Assembly: GCA_035715725.1 (NCBI GenBank)
Contig: DASTKT010000223.1
Coordinates: 38,305-102,304, forward strand
Length of the DNA stretch: 64,000 bases
Origin: JADGGV01 sp035715725
GTDB taxonomy: Bacteria > Gemmatimonadota > Gemmatimonadetes > Longimicrobiales > RSA9
Direction: 5' to 3'
Made by a program: the position numbers and the translations under genes. Below, in pieces: positions 41,350 to 51,492 of this stretch. Each line of letters opens with the position of its first letter. Position 1 is the first letter of the stretch. The notes under the pieces were generated by a model. That model saw only the letters and a list, made by a program, of their open reading frames with translations. It was not told the DNA's origin and did not search any database.

Positions 41350-42003
41350 GTGACTGAGGGCGGGCGCGCGCCGGGCGGGGCGCGGCCGGCGCGGCAGGAG
41401 CGGAGCCGGCAGACGCTGGCGAAGCTGCTGGACGCGGCGGAGTCGATCCTGTCGGAGAGCGGGCTGGAGGCGGCGACGGTGCCGGCGATCGCACGGCGGG
41501 CGGGGGTGTCGGTCGGGGTGGTGTACCGGCGGTTTCCGGACAAGGACGCGCTGTTGCGGTCGGTGGTTCGGCGGGTGGTGGAGCGGTCGGTGGACGAGGA
41601 CGTGTGGGCGATGCGGCGGGCGGCGAGCGTCGGGCTGTCGGCGGCGGCGATCGCCGAGCGGGTGGTTCGTGGGGTGGTGGCGGCGAATCGGGAGAAGGCG
41701 GGGGTGTTGCGGGCGCTGCACCTGTACCTGGCGCGGCACCCGGACGGGGAGATCCGGCGCTGGGTGGAGGAGCAGAACGCGCGCGGCCTCGACCAGGTGG
41801 TGGAGCTGTTCCGGCCGGTGATGGCGGAGATCCGGCACGCGGAGCCGGAGGTGGCGGTGCGGGCGGGGGTGGTGATGGTGGCGCTCGCGCTGCGGGCGCT
41901 GCTGCTGCAAGGGAGGCCGCTTCCCGCGTCCTTGGGGGTCGAGGCGGAGCGGCTGGACGAGGAGCTGGTTCGGATGTACGTGTGCTATCTCGGTCTGGGG
42001 TAG
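41350..42003 (+). CDS. TetR-family transcriptional regulator
   Basis: A 217-residue TetR-type repressor. The helix-turn-helix lies at about residues 18-60 (RQTLAKLLDAAESILSESGL, then ATVPAIARRAGVSVGVVYRR and FPDKDALL). The C-terminal ligand domain is mostly helical. GTG 41350 has AAGGA eight bases upstream; an upstream GTG at 41317 in the same frame lacks such a site. It is divergent from the two-gene ABC exporter and likely represses it and itself through the palindrome at 41279-41296. Confidence 0.9.
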   Translation: MTEGGRAPGGARPARQERSRQTLAKLLDAAESILSESGLEAATVPAIARRAGVSVGVVYRRFPDKDALLRSVVRRVVERSVDEDVWAMRRAASVGLSAAAIAERVVRGVVAANREKAGVLRALHLYLARHPDGEIRRWVEEQNARGLDQVVELFRPVMAEIRHAEPEVAVRAGVVMVALALRALLLQGRPLPASLGVEAERLDEELVRMYVCYLGLG

Positions 42004-42072
42004 CCGGGCACGCGACGTGCGCTTTCCCGCGACGGAATTTCGCATCCGTCGACTCATCGCACCGGGGGGCGC

Positions 42073-42213
42073 ATGAGCAGGCTATTGAGGGGGCTCGCGG
42101 CGGGAGCGGGCGCGAAGTATCTCGGAAATCGGATGGGGTGCGGCTGCTTCGGCACGATCATCCTCTTCATCCTCCTGTGGTACTTCCTCGGACACTTCCG
42201 GATCTTCCAGTAG
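42073..42213 (+). CDS. 46-residue single-span membrane protein
   Basis: A small protein, MSRLLRGLAAGAGAKYLGNR at the start, then a glycine-cysteine turn MGCGCFG and one membrane helix (TIILFILLWYFLGHF). The basic N-terminus should stay inside. GGGGGGC precedes ATG 42073. I do not recognise the family. It lies 70 bases after tetR on the same strand. Confidence 0.55.
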   Translation: MSRLLRGLAAGAGAKYLGNRMGCGCFGTIILFILLWYFLGHFRIFQ

Positions 42214-42352
42214 GGGTGGCGGCACCGGCGGCGGGGCGGGGCGGATCGCGGCCAAGGTCCAATGGGCGGCGGCTCCCGGGGCGACGAAGCTTCGGAAGGC
42301 CCACCGGCCAGCGTCCGCGCTGCGGCGGGCCGGACCGTGCAAGGAGCGAGGG

Positions 42353-42982
42353 ATGGGTGCGTGGAGGATGCGATGCGCGCCGGAGCCGCGGCGTCGGGCG
42401 TGCGCGTCGCCGGGGGGGCGCGGGAGGCTGGCGGCGTGGCTGTTGTCCGGCGCCGCGTGCGCGCTGGCCGTGCTGGCGGCGGCGTGCTCGTCGAACCAGG
42501 TGGTGGCCGCGACCGTACAGCCGGCGCCGCCGGGGCTTCTGATGGCCTACACGTCGGTGCCCGAGGACGCGGCGAAGGCGTGCGAGGCGCGGATCAAGAA
42601 GACGGGGTGGAAGATCGACGCGTCGGGGCCGGCGGTCGGGTACCGCGACACGACGGTGGTCGAATACACGCTGATCGCGGACGACGGCGACACGGGGTAC
42701 ACGCGCTGCGTCTACGACGGCGGCACGGGGCAGGCGACGTTCGAGGTCCCCACGGGGCGGTGGGCGTCGATGCGGTCGACGGCGATCCTGCCGATGGCGG
42801 TGATGGGTGCCTGTCGGGAGGAGATCGAGAGCGCCGGGTGGACGGTGGTCGGGCTGATGCAGACGGCGCCGGCGGAGGGGCCGCCGGAGCTGATCTACCG
42901 GGTCGGGCGGCCGGACGCGAGCGTGGTGGAGATGCGCTGTCGCTACGACGGCGGGACGCGACGGGCGAAGTTGGTGTACTGA
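42353..42982 (+). CDS. lipoprotein with duplicated two-cysteine domain
   Basis: A 209-residue predicted lipoprotein of unknown family. The lipobox LAAAC places the acylated Cys at residue 45; ATG 42368 (residue 6) would give a more normal signal length. The mature part is two copies of one domain. Copy one runs from Cys77 (CEARIKKTGW) to Cys119 (TRCVYDGGTGQATFEV). Copy two runs from Cys154 (CREEIESAGW) to Cys196 (MRCRYDGGTRRAKLVY). Both cysteine pairs are exactly 42 residues apart, so each copy probably has one disulfide. AGGAGCGAGGG precedes the ATG. It is convergent with ettA across a 50-base tandem repeat. Confidence 0.7.
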   Translation: MGAWRMRCAPEPRRRACASPGGRGRLAAWLLSGAACALAVLAAACSSNQVVAATVQPAPPGLLMAYTSVPEDAAKACEARIKKTGWKIDASGPAVGYRDTTVVEYTLIADDGDTGYTRCVYDGGTGQATFEVPTGRWASMRSTAILPMAVMGACREEIESAGWTVVGLMQTAPAEGPPELIYRVGRPDASVVEMRCRYDGGTRRAKLVY

Positions 42983-43300
42983 GGCGAGGCGGCCTCGCGC
43001 CCACGCGGGCTCACGCGGAGGGGTGCCGGGCGTTCGAGGGCTTTCGGGGATCGTGGAGGCGCCCGGCGGGAAGCAGGCCGCCGGGCGCTTTCCTTTCTCG
43101 AGTCAGAACCGCCCGGCGGGAAGCAGGCCGCCGGGCGCATTCCTTTTTCGAGTCACAACGGATTCCCCGGGATCTGGCCCGGTCGTTCCGCCGCGTATCC
43201 GGCGAGCCCGGACTTCACCGCTCCGCGCCTCCGCGCCTCTGCGTGAGGCATTCGGACATGGGCCCGCCCGCGGACGTGAGGACGGGCGCGGGTCGGCGGT
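42983..43300. other. convergent gap with repeats, no gene seen
   Basis: The 318 bases between the lipoprotein and ettA stops hold the 50-base tandem hairpin repeat at 43061-43160. Nearer ettA lies a short CTCCGCGCCTC-type run (43220-43243) built of 8-base units, a low-complexity motif I have no function for. I see no open frame with a ribosome binding site. Confidence 0.6.
43061..43160. repeat. tandem duplication of a 50-base hairpin unit
   Basis: Two adjacent 50-base units (43061-43110 and 43111-43160) differ at four positions only. Each has the stem GCCCGGCGG / CCGCCGGGC around AAGCAGG and is followed by TTTCTCGAGTCA or TTTTTCGAGTCA. Stem plus T-rich tail looks like an intrinsic terminator read on the plus strand, duplicated in tandem behind the lipoprotein gene. 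Confidence 0.7.
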
Positions 43301-44989
<1,689 letters not shown>

Positions 44990-45425
44990 GCGGTTCCGTG
45001 TCGTGAGGGTGCCTCGAGCGCGCGCCGCCCGATGGGCGAGCGCGGGGCGGATGCCCGTGCCGGCGCGCGGCGCGTGAAGGCCGCCGCGCGCCGGGTATGG
45101 AAGCTGATTCGGCCTGAAATTTAACCGTTTCGCGGGTGGATTTGCAGCGGAGCTGGACCGTCACGAGACGGCCCCTGCACCAGGGCATGCGTCGGATCCG
45201 TTCCGCCTCCGCCTCCGCGCCCGCCTCCGGTCGTCTCCCCATTCGCCTCCGCGCCCCGCCCCGTCCCGCTTCCCATCCGCATTCGCACACGAACCGTGAT
45301 GCACGGCGGAGCGGCGTCGGGGGAGCCGGATCGCCACGGCACCAGATCGGATGCGAATGCGGATGAGGGGACCGCTGGAGGCGGGCGCGGGCGCGGAGGC
45401 GGAGGCGGAGGTGGGACGGACGAAC
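44990..45425. other. 436-base gap with nested inverted repeats
   Basis: Upstream region of ettA and downstream region of the ccdC-like gene, both on the minus strand. It contains an AT-rich stretch near 45115-45125 (AAATTTAA) that could belong to an ettA promoter, and the large inverted repeat structure at 45203-45408. No credible coding frame was seen. Confidence 0.55.
45203..45408. repeat. nested inverted repeats, about 206 bases
   Basis: Outer arms: 26 bases at 45203-45228 (CCGCCTCCGCCTCC then GCGCCCGCCTCC) are complementary to 45377-45408, which carries one extra 6-base GGGCGC. Inner arms: CATCCGCATTCGCA (45274-45287) is the exact complement of TGCGAATGCGGATG (45352-45365). The whole could fold as one long hairpin or cruciform just after the ccdC-like stop. 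Part of the outer match is purine-rich low complexity, but the 14-base inner match is not. Confidence 0.6.
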
Positions 45426-45902
45426 TTACCGCTCCGCCCGCAGCCGCCGGTACTGCCGGTACATCCCCACGCGCCAGCGCAGGATCATGCCGAACGCGAG
45501 GACGAAGAAGATGGCGGCGGTCTGGCGGGGTGAGACGAGCTGCCCGATGTAGCCGCGCAGCGCGATGCGGACGGCGAGCAGGGCGACGAGGATCAGGAGG
45601 AAGGCGCGCGAGCGCTGCATCACCACGACGTCGCCACGGCGCTCCAGCGTGGAGGTGCGGGCGAGCGGGTACGAGAGGACGAGCGCACCCAGCAGGAACG
45701 CGCCGAGCGCCCAGAGCCAGGGGACGCGGAACGCGGGCATCAGGAACATCGAGAAGCCCGTGCTCATGGCGAGCGGCGGGATCACGATCTTCGGCGTGGA
45801 GACGGGCGACTTCGTCTCGCGGACGCGCCAGGCGAGGACGGCGGCGCCGCCGGCGACGGGTGCGACGAATGCGAGCGGCTGCAACGCGGAGAACGTAACC
45901 AT
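45426..45902 (-). CDS. CcdC-like membrane protein
   Basis: A 158-residue protein with about four membrane helices that resembles the CcdC (DUF1453) family, named from a Bacillus gene near cytochrome c maturation genes. Matching stretches are PKIVIPPLAMSTGFSMFLMP, LVLSYPLARTS, VMQRSRAFLLILVALLAVRI and TAAIFFVLAFGMILRWRVGM. Exact function is unknown even in Bacillus. ATG 45902 starts at the homology, though the ribosome binding site is weak. It lies 84 bases downstream of the radical SAM gene on the same strand. Confidence 0.75.
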   Translation of the reverse strand: MVTFSALQPLAFVAPVAGGAAVLAWRVRETKSPVSTPKIVIPPLAMSTGFSMFLMPAFRVPWLWALGAFLLGALVLSYPLARTSTLERRGDVVVMQRSRAFLLILVALLAVRIALRGYIGQLVSPRQTAAIFFVLAFGMILRWRVGMYRQYRRLRAER

Positions 45903-45986
45903 GTCGATGCTGGTCGCCGAAGTTTGCCGGGTTGAACGTGGGGGGGGCGCCGCGGCGCCCCCCGGTCCCACGCCCGGATGGAACCC

Positions 45987-47219
45987 CTAGCGCGCCGTGA
46001 AGTTCAGCATCGGCAGGACGCGCCGGCGGCGGTCGCGGCGCCGGAAGTACTCGTCCACCGGCTCGGCCTCGCCCTGCTCGATCATCCGCAGGTAGCGCCG
46101 CGGCACGAAGGCGCAGTACGGCTCGGCCTCGAACGGGTCTCCGGTGACGCCGTAGGCGCGGGCGCGGCTGCCGCCGCAGATGTCGCGGTACTCGCAGACG
46201 GCGCACTTCCCCTTGAGGAGCGACTTGTCGCGGAGGTGCAGGAAGAGCGGCGCGTTCCGGTACGTCTCGACGAGGTCGTCCGTGCGGACGTTGCCGGCGG
46301 AGAGCGGCAGGAAGCCGGAAGGATAGATCTCGCCGACGTGGCTGACGAACATGAAGCCGTCGCCGTCGTTCACGCCCTTGGCGCGGCCGACGCCGTCCTT
46401 GAGCGAGAAGTCGACGCCGGCGGTGAGCTCGTCGGGCGCGTCGTCGCGCTCGCCGGCGCGGCGCTCGGCCACCTGGCGCTGGAGGACGACGCGGCGGTAC
46501 TGCGGCGCGGCCGTCGCCTTGATGTCGAAGGGCGCTTCCTTCGAGAGGTCGTACATGCGGTTGAAGACGGCCTCCCACTGCTCGGCGGTGGGCACGTCCT
46601 CGGGGCGGGCGCGGCCGGTCGGGACGAGGAAGAACACCTCCCAGAAGACGATGCCGAGCGTCTTCATCAGCTCGTAGATGTTCTCGAAGTCCTCGAGGTT
46701 CCAGTTCGAGACGGTCGTGTTCACCTGCGTGGAGAGGCCGACGCGGCGGGCCTCCTGCATGATGCCGATGGCCCACTCCCAGCACCCCTGCACCCCGCGG
46801 ATCGCGTCGTGGATCCAGGGGACGGAGCCGTCGATCGAGACGGAGATGCGCGCGAGCCCGGCGTCCTTCAGGCGACGCAGCGTCTCCGCGTTCACGCGCG
46901 GCGAGACGGTCGGCGTCATGGCCATGCGCAGGCCGAGCTTCGCGCCGTACTCGGTGAGCTCGAAGATGTCGGGGCGCCTCATCGCGTCGCCGCCGGTGAA
47001 GACGAAGAGGATCCTGCCGAAGCGGCGCACGTCGTCGAGGAGCTTCTTCGCCTCCGCGGTGGTCAGCTCGTTCGGGTCGCGGTCGGGGATGGCCTCGGCG
47101 CGGCAGTGCTTGCACGCCAGGTCGCAGGCACGGGTGGTCTCCCAGATCACGATCCACGGCGCCCTGGCGAAATCGAACTCCGCGAGGCCGGGCCTGGGCG
47201 TCCCTCCGGGGTGTGGCAT
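45987..47219 (-). CDS. radical SAM/SPASM protein, TIGR04053-like
   Basis: A 410-residue radical SAM enzyme. The iron-sulfur motif Cys32-x3-Cys36-x2-Cys39 occurs in WETTRACDLACKHCR, followed by VFTGGDAMRRPDIFEL and SVSIDG. The C-terminal SPASM region has the cysteines of CAVCEYRDICGGSRARAY and a later EPYC, which bind auxiliary clusters. The sequence fits the uncharacterised TIGR04053 group, related to heme-side-chain enzymes (AhbD type) and peptide-modifying enzymes. ATG 47219 has GAGGGAG upstream. It is followed by a CcdC-like gene, which hints at heme or thiol-redox chemistry; this is inference. Confidence 0.9.
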   Translation of the reverse strand: MPHPGGTPRPGLAEFDFARAPWIVIWETTRACDLACKHCRAEAIPDRDPNELTTAEAKKLLDDVRRFGRILFVFTGGDAMRRPDIFELTEYGAKLGLRMAMTPTVSPRVNAETLRRLKDAGLARISVSIDGSVPWIHDAIRGVQGCWEWAIGIMQEARRVGLSTQVNTTVSNWNLEDFENIYELMKTLGIVFWEVFFLVPTGRARPEDVPTAEQWEAVFNRMYDLSKEAPFDIKATAAPQYRRVVLQRQVAERRAGERDDAPDELTAGVDFSLKDGVGRAKGVNDGDGFMFVSHVGEIYPSGFLPLSAGNVRTDDLVETYRNAPLFLHLRDKSLLKGKCAVCEYRDICGGSRARAYGVTGDPFEAEPYCAFVPRRYLRMIEQGEAEPVDEYFRRRDRRRRVLPMLNFTAR

Positions 47220-47459
47220 GGCGCGCTCCCTCGTCGTGCGGCGGCGGCCGGGACCGTCCCGGACCGGGGGGTGCCGCGGTCGCTCCCAATCTGCCCGGGC
47301 GCGGCGGGCGGCGTAGTCGGGCGCGCTGTGGAGCGCATGTGCGGGAAACCCCGACAGGGCGTGGGTCTTGCAGCGCGCGGACGGCGCCGCGCGGGGCGTC
47401 GGCGGCCGATCCGGCGCCCGCGCGCCAACCTCCGCCGCAACCCCCGCCTGGAGGCACCG

Positions 47460-50408
47460 TTGAACAGCTTCGGCTCCCGCTCGATCCTCGATATCGCAGG
47501 CCGGAAGTTCGAGATCTACCGGCTGGACGCCCTGGAGGCGCTGGGCGCGGACGTGTCCCGGCTGCCGTACTCCCTCAAGATCCTGCTCGAGAACCTGCTC
47601 CGCCTCGAGGACGGGGTGGTCGTTCCGCGAGACGACGTGGAGGCGCTCGCCCGCTGGGACCCGACGGCGACGCCGCGCGACGAGATCGCGTTCACGCCGG
47701 CGCGCGTGCTGCTCCAGGACTTCACGGGCGTGCCGGCCGTGGTGGATCTGGCCGCGATGCGGGATGCCATGGCGGCGCTGGGCGGCGACCCGCAGCGGAT
47801 CAACCCGCTGCAGCCCGTGGAGCTGGTGATCGACCACTCGATGCAGGTGGACGTCTACGGGTCGCCGGAGGCGATGCGGCTGAACAAGGAGATCGACTAC
47901 CGGCGCAACCGCGAGCGGTACGCGTTCCTGCGCTGGGGGCAGACGGCATTCGCGAACTTCAAGGTGGTGCCGCCGTACACGGGGATCGTGCACCAGGTGA
48001 ACCTGGAGCACCTGGCGCGGGTCGTCTTCACGGCGGACGAGAACCCGTCGGCGCGGCCCGGGGAGACGGGCTTCCCGCAGGCGTACCCGGACACGCTCGT
48101 CGGCACCGACTCGCACACGCCGATGGTGAACGGGCTGGGCGTGCTCGGCTGGGGCGTGGGCGGGATCGAGGCGGAGGCGGCGATGCTCGGCCAGCCGGTC
48201 TCCATGTTGATCCCGCAGGTCGTCGGCTTCCGGCTGGACGGCGAGCTGCCGGAGGGCGCCACGGCGACCGACCTCGTGCTGACCGTGGCGGAGCTGCTCC
48301 GGAAGAAGGGCGTGGTCGGGAAGTTCGTCGAGTTCTTCGGCCCCGGCATCGTCTCGCTGCCGGTGGCGGACCGGGCGACGATCGGCAACATGTCGCCGGA
48401 GTACGGCGCGACGTGCGCGATCTTCCCGGTGGACGCGGAGACGCTGCGCTACCTGCGCTTCACGGGCCGGCCGGAATGGCGGGTGCAGCTCGTCGAGCGC
48501 TACATGAAGGAGCAGGGGCTGTTCCACACGCCGGACGCGCCGGAGCCGATGTTCACGGACACGCTGTCGCTGGACCTGGCGACGGTGGAGCCGAGCATCG
48601 CCGGGCCGCGGCGGCCGCAGGACCGCGTGCCGCTGTCGCGGGCGGCGCAGTCGTTCCGGGAGGCGCTGCCGGGCCTCAAGCCGGTGCGGCCACAGCCGAG
48701 CACGCCGTCGGCGCCGGGGTCCAAGGACGGAATGCCGCCGGCGGAGCGGGCGGGCGGGAAGGAGGGCGGCGTGTGGGGCGAGGCGGAGTACGGCGAGGCG
48801 CAGGGCGAGATCGACCGGGTGCTGTACCCGGACGCGCTCGGCCAGCTCGATCACGGCTCGATCGTCATCGCCTCGATCACGAGCTGCACGAACACGTCGA
48901 ACCCGGCGGTCATGGTGGCGGCGGGGCTGCTGGCGAAGAAGGCGGTGGAGGCGGGATTGCGCTCGAAGCCGTGGGTGAAGACCTCGCTGGCGCCGGGCTC
49001 GCGGGTCGTGACCGACTACCTGGAGCGGGCGGGGCTGCAGCCGTACCTCGACCAGCTCGGCTTCAACCTCGTCGGCTACGGCTGCGCCACCTGCATCGGC
49101 AACTCGGGGCCGCTGCGGCCGGACATCTCGGACGAGATCGAGAAGGAGGCGCTGGTGGTCTGCTCGGCGCTCTCGGGGAACCGCAACTTCGAGGGGCGCA
49201 TCCACTCCGAGGTACGGGCGAACTACCTGATGTCTCCGCCGCTCGTCGTCGCGTACGCGCTGGCGGGGCGGATCGACCTGGACCTGTACAACGAGCCGCT
49301 GGGCACGGGCCCGGACGGGCGGTCGGTGTTCCTGCGCGACATCTGGCCGAGCCAGCACGAGATCCACCGGACCGTCGAGGCGTCGGTGAAGAAGGAGATG
49401 TTCGAGCAGGTCTACGCCCACGTCTTCGAGGGCGACGAGATGTGGACGTCGCTCCCGGTCCCGGCCGGCGACCGCTTCCAATGGGACCCGGACTCCACGT
49501 ACGTGCGCCAGCCACCGTACTTCGAGGGGATGCCGCGGGAGGCGCCGGAGCTGGTGGACGAGATCCGCGGCGCGCGCGCCCTCGCGGTGCTGGGCGACAG
49601 CGTCACGACCGACCACATCTCGCCGGCGGGGTCGATCAAGCTGAAGTCGCCGGCGGGGCAGTACCTGGTCGAGCACGGCGTGGAGCCGAAGGACTTCAAC
49701 TCGTATGGCTCGCGGCGCGGCAACCACGAGGTGATGGTGCGCGGCACGTTCGCGAACGTGCGGATCCGGAACCGGCTGGCGCCAGGGACGGAGGGCGGCG
49801 TGACGACGTACCTGCCGACGGGCGAGGTGATGTCGATCTACGACGCGGCCGTGCGCTACCTGCGCGACGGCACGCCGCTCGTGGTGCTGGCGGGCCTGGA
49901 GTACGGCTCCGGCTCGTCCCGGGACTGGGCGGCGAAGGGGCCGCACCTCCAGGGCGTCCGCGCGGTCATCGCGGAGGGCTTCGAGCGGATCCACCGCTCG
50001 AACCTGATCGGGATGGGGATCGTGCCGCTGCAGTTCCTGGCGGGGGAGAGCGCCGAGACGCTCGGGCTGACCGGCCGGGAGACGTTCGACGTCGAGGGGC
50101 TCGCGCTCGGCATCGCCACCGGCTTCGCGCGCGGGCGCGAGCTGCGCGTCCGCGCGACCGACGAGAAGGGCGACGTCGTGGAGCTCCGCGTCATCGCGCG
50201 CATCGACACGCCGCAGGAGGCGCTCTACTACCGCCACGGCGGGATCCTGCAGTACGTGCTGCGGCAGCTCCTGCGAGGGCGCGAGCAGCCGGTGGCGCTC
50301 GCGCCGGGCGCGGCGGTCGCGCCGCAGGCACCGAACGGCGCGCCGCCGCACATCGTCGAGGAGGGGTCGATGGAGTCCTTCCCGGCGTCGGACCCGCCGG
50401 CCTACTGA
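47460..50408 (+). CDS. acnA: aconitate hydratase A with linker insertion and C-terminal tag
   Basis: Aconitase of the TCA cycle (citrate to isocitrate), 982 residues against about 890-910 usual. The [4Fe-4S] ligands are Cys476 (SCTNTS), Cys542 and Cys545 (YGCATC). The swivel domain follows (SYGSRRGNHEVMVRGTFANV and YGSGSSRDWAAKGP). Two additions explain the length: a polar linker of about 50 residues (near 405-455, with PSTPSAPGSKDGM) between domains, and an Ala-rich tail ending VEEGSMESFPASDPPAY. The ESFPASDPP motif also occurs in unrelated small bacterial proteins. Start TTG 47460 has GGAGG five bases upstream. Divergent from the radical SAM gene by 240 bases. Confidence 0.96.
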   Translation: MNSFGSRSILDIAGRKFEIYRLDALEALGADVSRLPYSLKILLENLLRLEDGVVVPRDDVEALARWDPTATPRDEIAFTPARVLLQDFTGVPAVVDLAAMRDAMAALGGDPQRINPLQPVELVIDHSMQVDVYGSPEAMRLNKEIDYRRNRERYAFLRWGQTAFANFKVVPPYTGIVHQVNLEHLARVVFTADENPSARPGETGFPQAYPDTLVGTDSHTPMVNGLGVLGWGVGGIEAEAAMLGQPVSMLIPQVVGFRLDGELPEGATATDLVLTVAELLRKKGVVGKFVEFFGPGIVSLPVADRATIGNMSPEYGATCAIFPVDAETLRYLRFTGRPEWRVQLVERYMKEQGLFHTPDAPEPMFTDTLSLDLATVEPSIAGPRRPQDRVPLSRAAQSFREALPGLKPVRPQPSTPSAPGSKDGMPPAERAGGKEGGVWGEAEYGEAQGEIDRVLYPDALGQLDHGSIVIASITSCTNTSNPAVMVAAGLLAKKAVEAGLRSKPWVKTSLAPGSRVVTDYLERAGLQPYLDQLGFNLVGYGCATCIGNSGPLRPDISDEIEKEALVVCSALSGNRNFEGRIHSEVRANYLMSPPLVVAYALAGRIDLDLYNEPLGTGPDGRSVFLRDIWPSQHEIHRTVEASVKKEMFEQVYAHVFEGDEMWTSLPVPAGDRFQWDPDSTYVRQPPYFEGMPREAPELVDEIRGARALAVLGDSVTTDHISPAGSIKLKSPAGQYLVEHGVEPKDFNSYGSRRGNHEVMVRGTFANVRIRNRLAPGTEGGVTTYLPTGEVMSIYDAAVRYLRDGTPLVVLAGLEYGSGSSRDWAAKGPHLQGVRAVIAEGFERIHRSNLIGMGIVPLQFLAGESAETLGLTGRETFDVEGLALGIATGFARGRELRVRATDEKGDVVELRVIARIDTPQEALYYRHGGILQYVLRQLLRGREQPVALAPGAAVAPQAPNGAPPHIVEEGSMESFPASDPPAY

Positions 50409-50430
50409 TGGCGGCCGCGGCCGGCCCGCG

Positions 50431-51492
50431 TCAGAAGCGCACGGTCGTCCGCCAGACGATGCGGTGGTCCGGGTCGGCGACGACGAGGAAGCCGAGCGGC
50501 GAGGTGGCCAGCGCGGCCGGATCCGCGATCGGCGTCTCCGCCGCGTTCCGGCCCGCGCTCCCCATGGCCGTGGCGCCGGTGCCGGCGAACGTGCCGATCA
50601 TGCCGGTGGTCAGGTTGACCGCCCGGACGCGGTGGTTGCCGGCGTCGCCGATGTAGAGGGTGAGCCCGTCCGAGGAGACGGCCACGGAGACCGGGGAGCG
50701 GAGCTGCGCGTCGGCGGCCGGGCCGGTGTCCCCGGAGAAGCCGGCCACGCCGGTGCCGGCCACGGTCCGCGCGTCGCCGGTGGCGAGGCGCACGGCGCGC
50801 ACGCGGTGGTCGTCGGTGTCGGCGATGTAGAGCACGCCGTCGGCGAGGGCGAGGCCGGCGGGCCGCGCCAGCGAGCCGTCGCCGCCCGCGGCGGTGCCGA
50901 GCGTGCCGTCGGCGCGCACGACGCGCACGCGGTCGCCGTTGCGCTCGGAGATGTAGATCCGCCCGTCGGGCCCGACGGCCACGCCCGCCGGCGCCTGGAG
51001 CTGCGCCTGCAGCGCCGGCGTGCCGTCCGGCGAGGAGCCGGAGCCGCCCTGCCCCGCCACGCGCGTCAGCCCGCCCGTCTTCGGGTCCAGCCGCACGACC
51101 TGGTGCAGGAACGGATCGGCGACGACGAGCGCCCCCTGGCCGTCCACCGCGAGCGCGGACGGGCGGGTCAGGCAGAGCGCCTCGCGGCAGAACGTCTCCG
51201 CGCGGACCTCGCGGATGCGCCCCGCGGAGGTGACCGCGAGCACGCGGGAGGCGTCCGAGTCCGCGATGTAGAGGATCCCCTCGGCGTCCATGGCCACGCC
51301 GGCGGGGAGCCGGAGCCGGGAGCGCGTCGCCAGCGAATCGAGCGTGGCGCCGGCGGAGTCCGGGATGCCGGCGACGACGCGCATGATCGCGGGCGGATCC
51401 CCGGTCACGATCAGGGGATCGCCGCACGCGCCGGCGAGGAGCGCGAGCGGAGCCACGAGCGCGGCTAGCGCGCGGCGAGCGTGGTGATCCAT
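50431..51492 (-). CDS. NHL-repeat beta-propeller lipoprotein
   Basis: A 353-residue lipoprotein with lipobox LAGAC at about residue 22-26. A six-bladed NHL-type propeller follows. Blades repeat the pattern (L)PAGVA(V/M)D..G.(L/I)YIAD(S)..(H/S)RVR(A)V: for example GVAMDAEGILYIADSDASRV, GVAVGPDGRIYISERNGDRV and SVAVSSDGLTLYIGDAGNHR. Such propellers bind proteins or sugars outside the cell; no enzymatic residues are evident. ATG 51492 lies 28 bases inside the end of the preceding gene. It is the last gene of an operon with a TonB receptor and a second propeller lipoprotein. Confidence 0.85.
   Translation of the reverse strand: MDHHARRALAALVAPLALLAGACGDPLIVTGDPPAIMRVVAGIPDSAGATLDSLATRSRLRLPAGVAMDAEGILYIADSDASRVLAVTSAGRIREVRAETFCREALCLTRPSALAVDGQGALVVADPFLHQVVRLDPKTGGLTRVAGQGGSGSSPDGTPALQAQLQAPAGVAVGPDGRIYISERNGDRVRVVRADGTLGTAAGGDGSLARPAGLALADGVLYIADTDDHRVRAVRLATGDARTVAGTGVAGFSGDTGPAADAQLRSPVSVAVSSDGLTLYIGDAGNHRVRAVNLTTGMIGTFAGTGATAMGSAGRNAAETPIADPAALATSPLGFLVVADPDHRIVWRTTVRF

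Noticed and set aside
43220..43243. Run of 8-base CTCCGCGC-type units.
   Set aside because: Only about three imperfect units and low complexity; too little to call a functional element, though mentioned in the gap entry.
45978..47459. N-terminal extension of the aconitase frame by almost 500 codons.
   Set aside because: The extension is the antisense shadow of the radical SAM gene. TTG 47460 with GGAGG begins exactly at aconitase homology.
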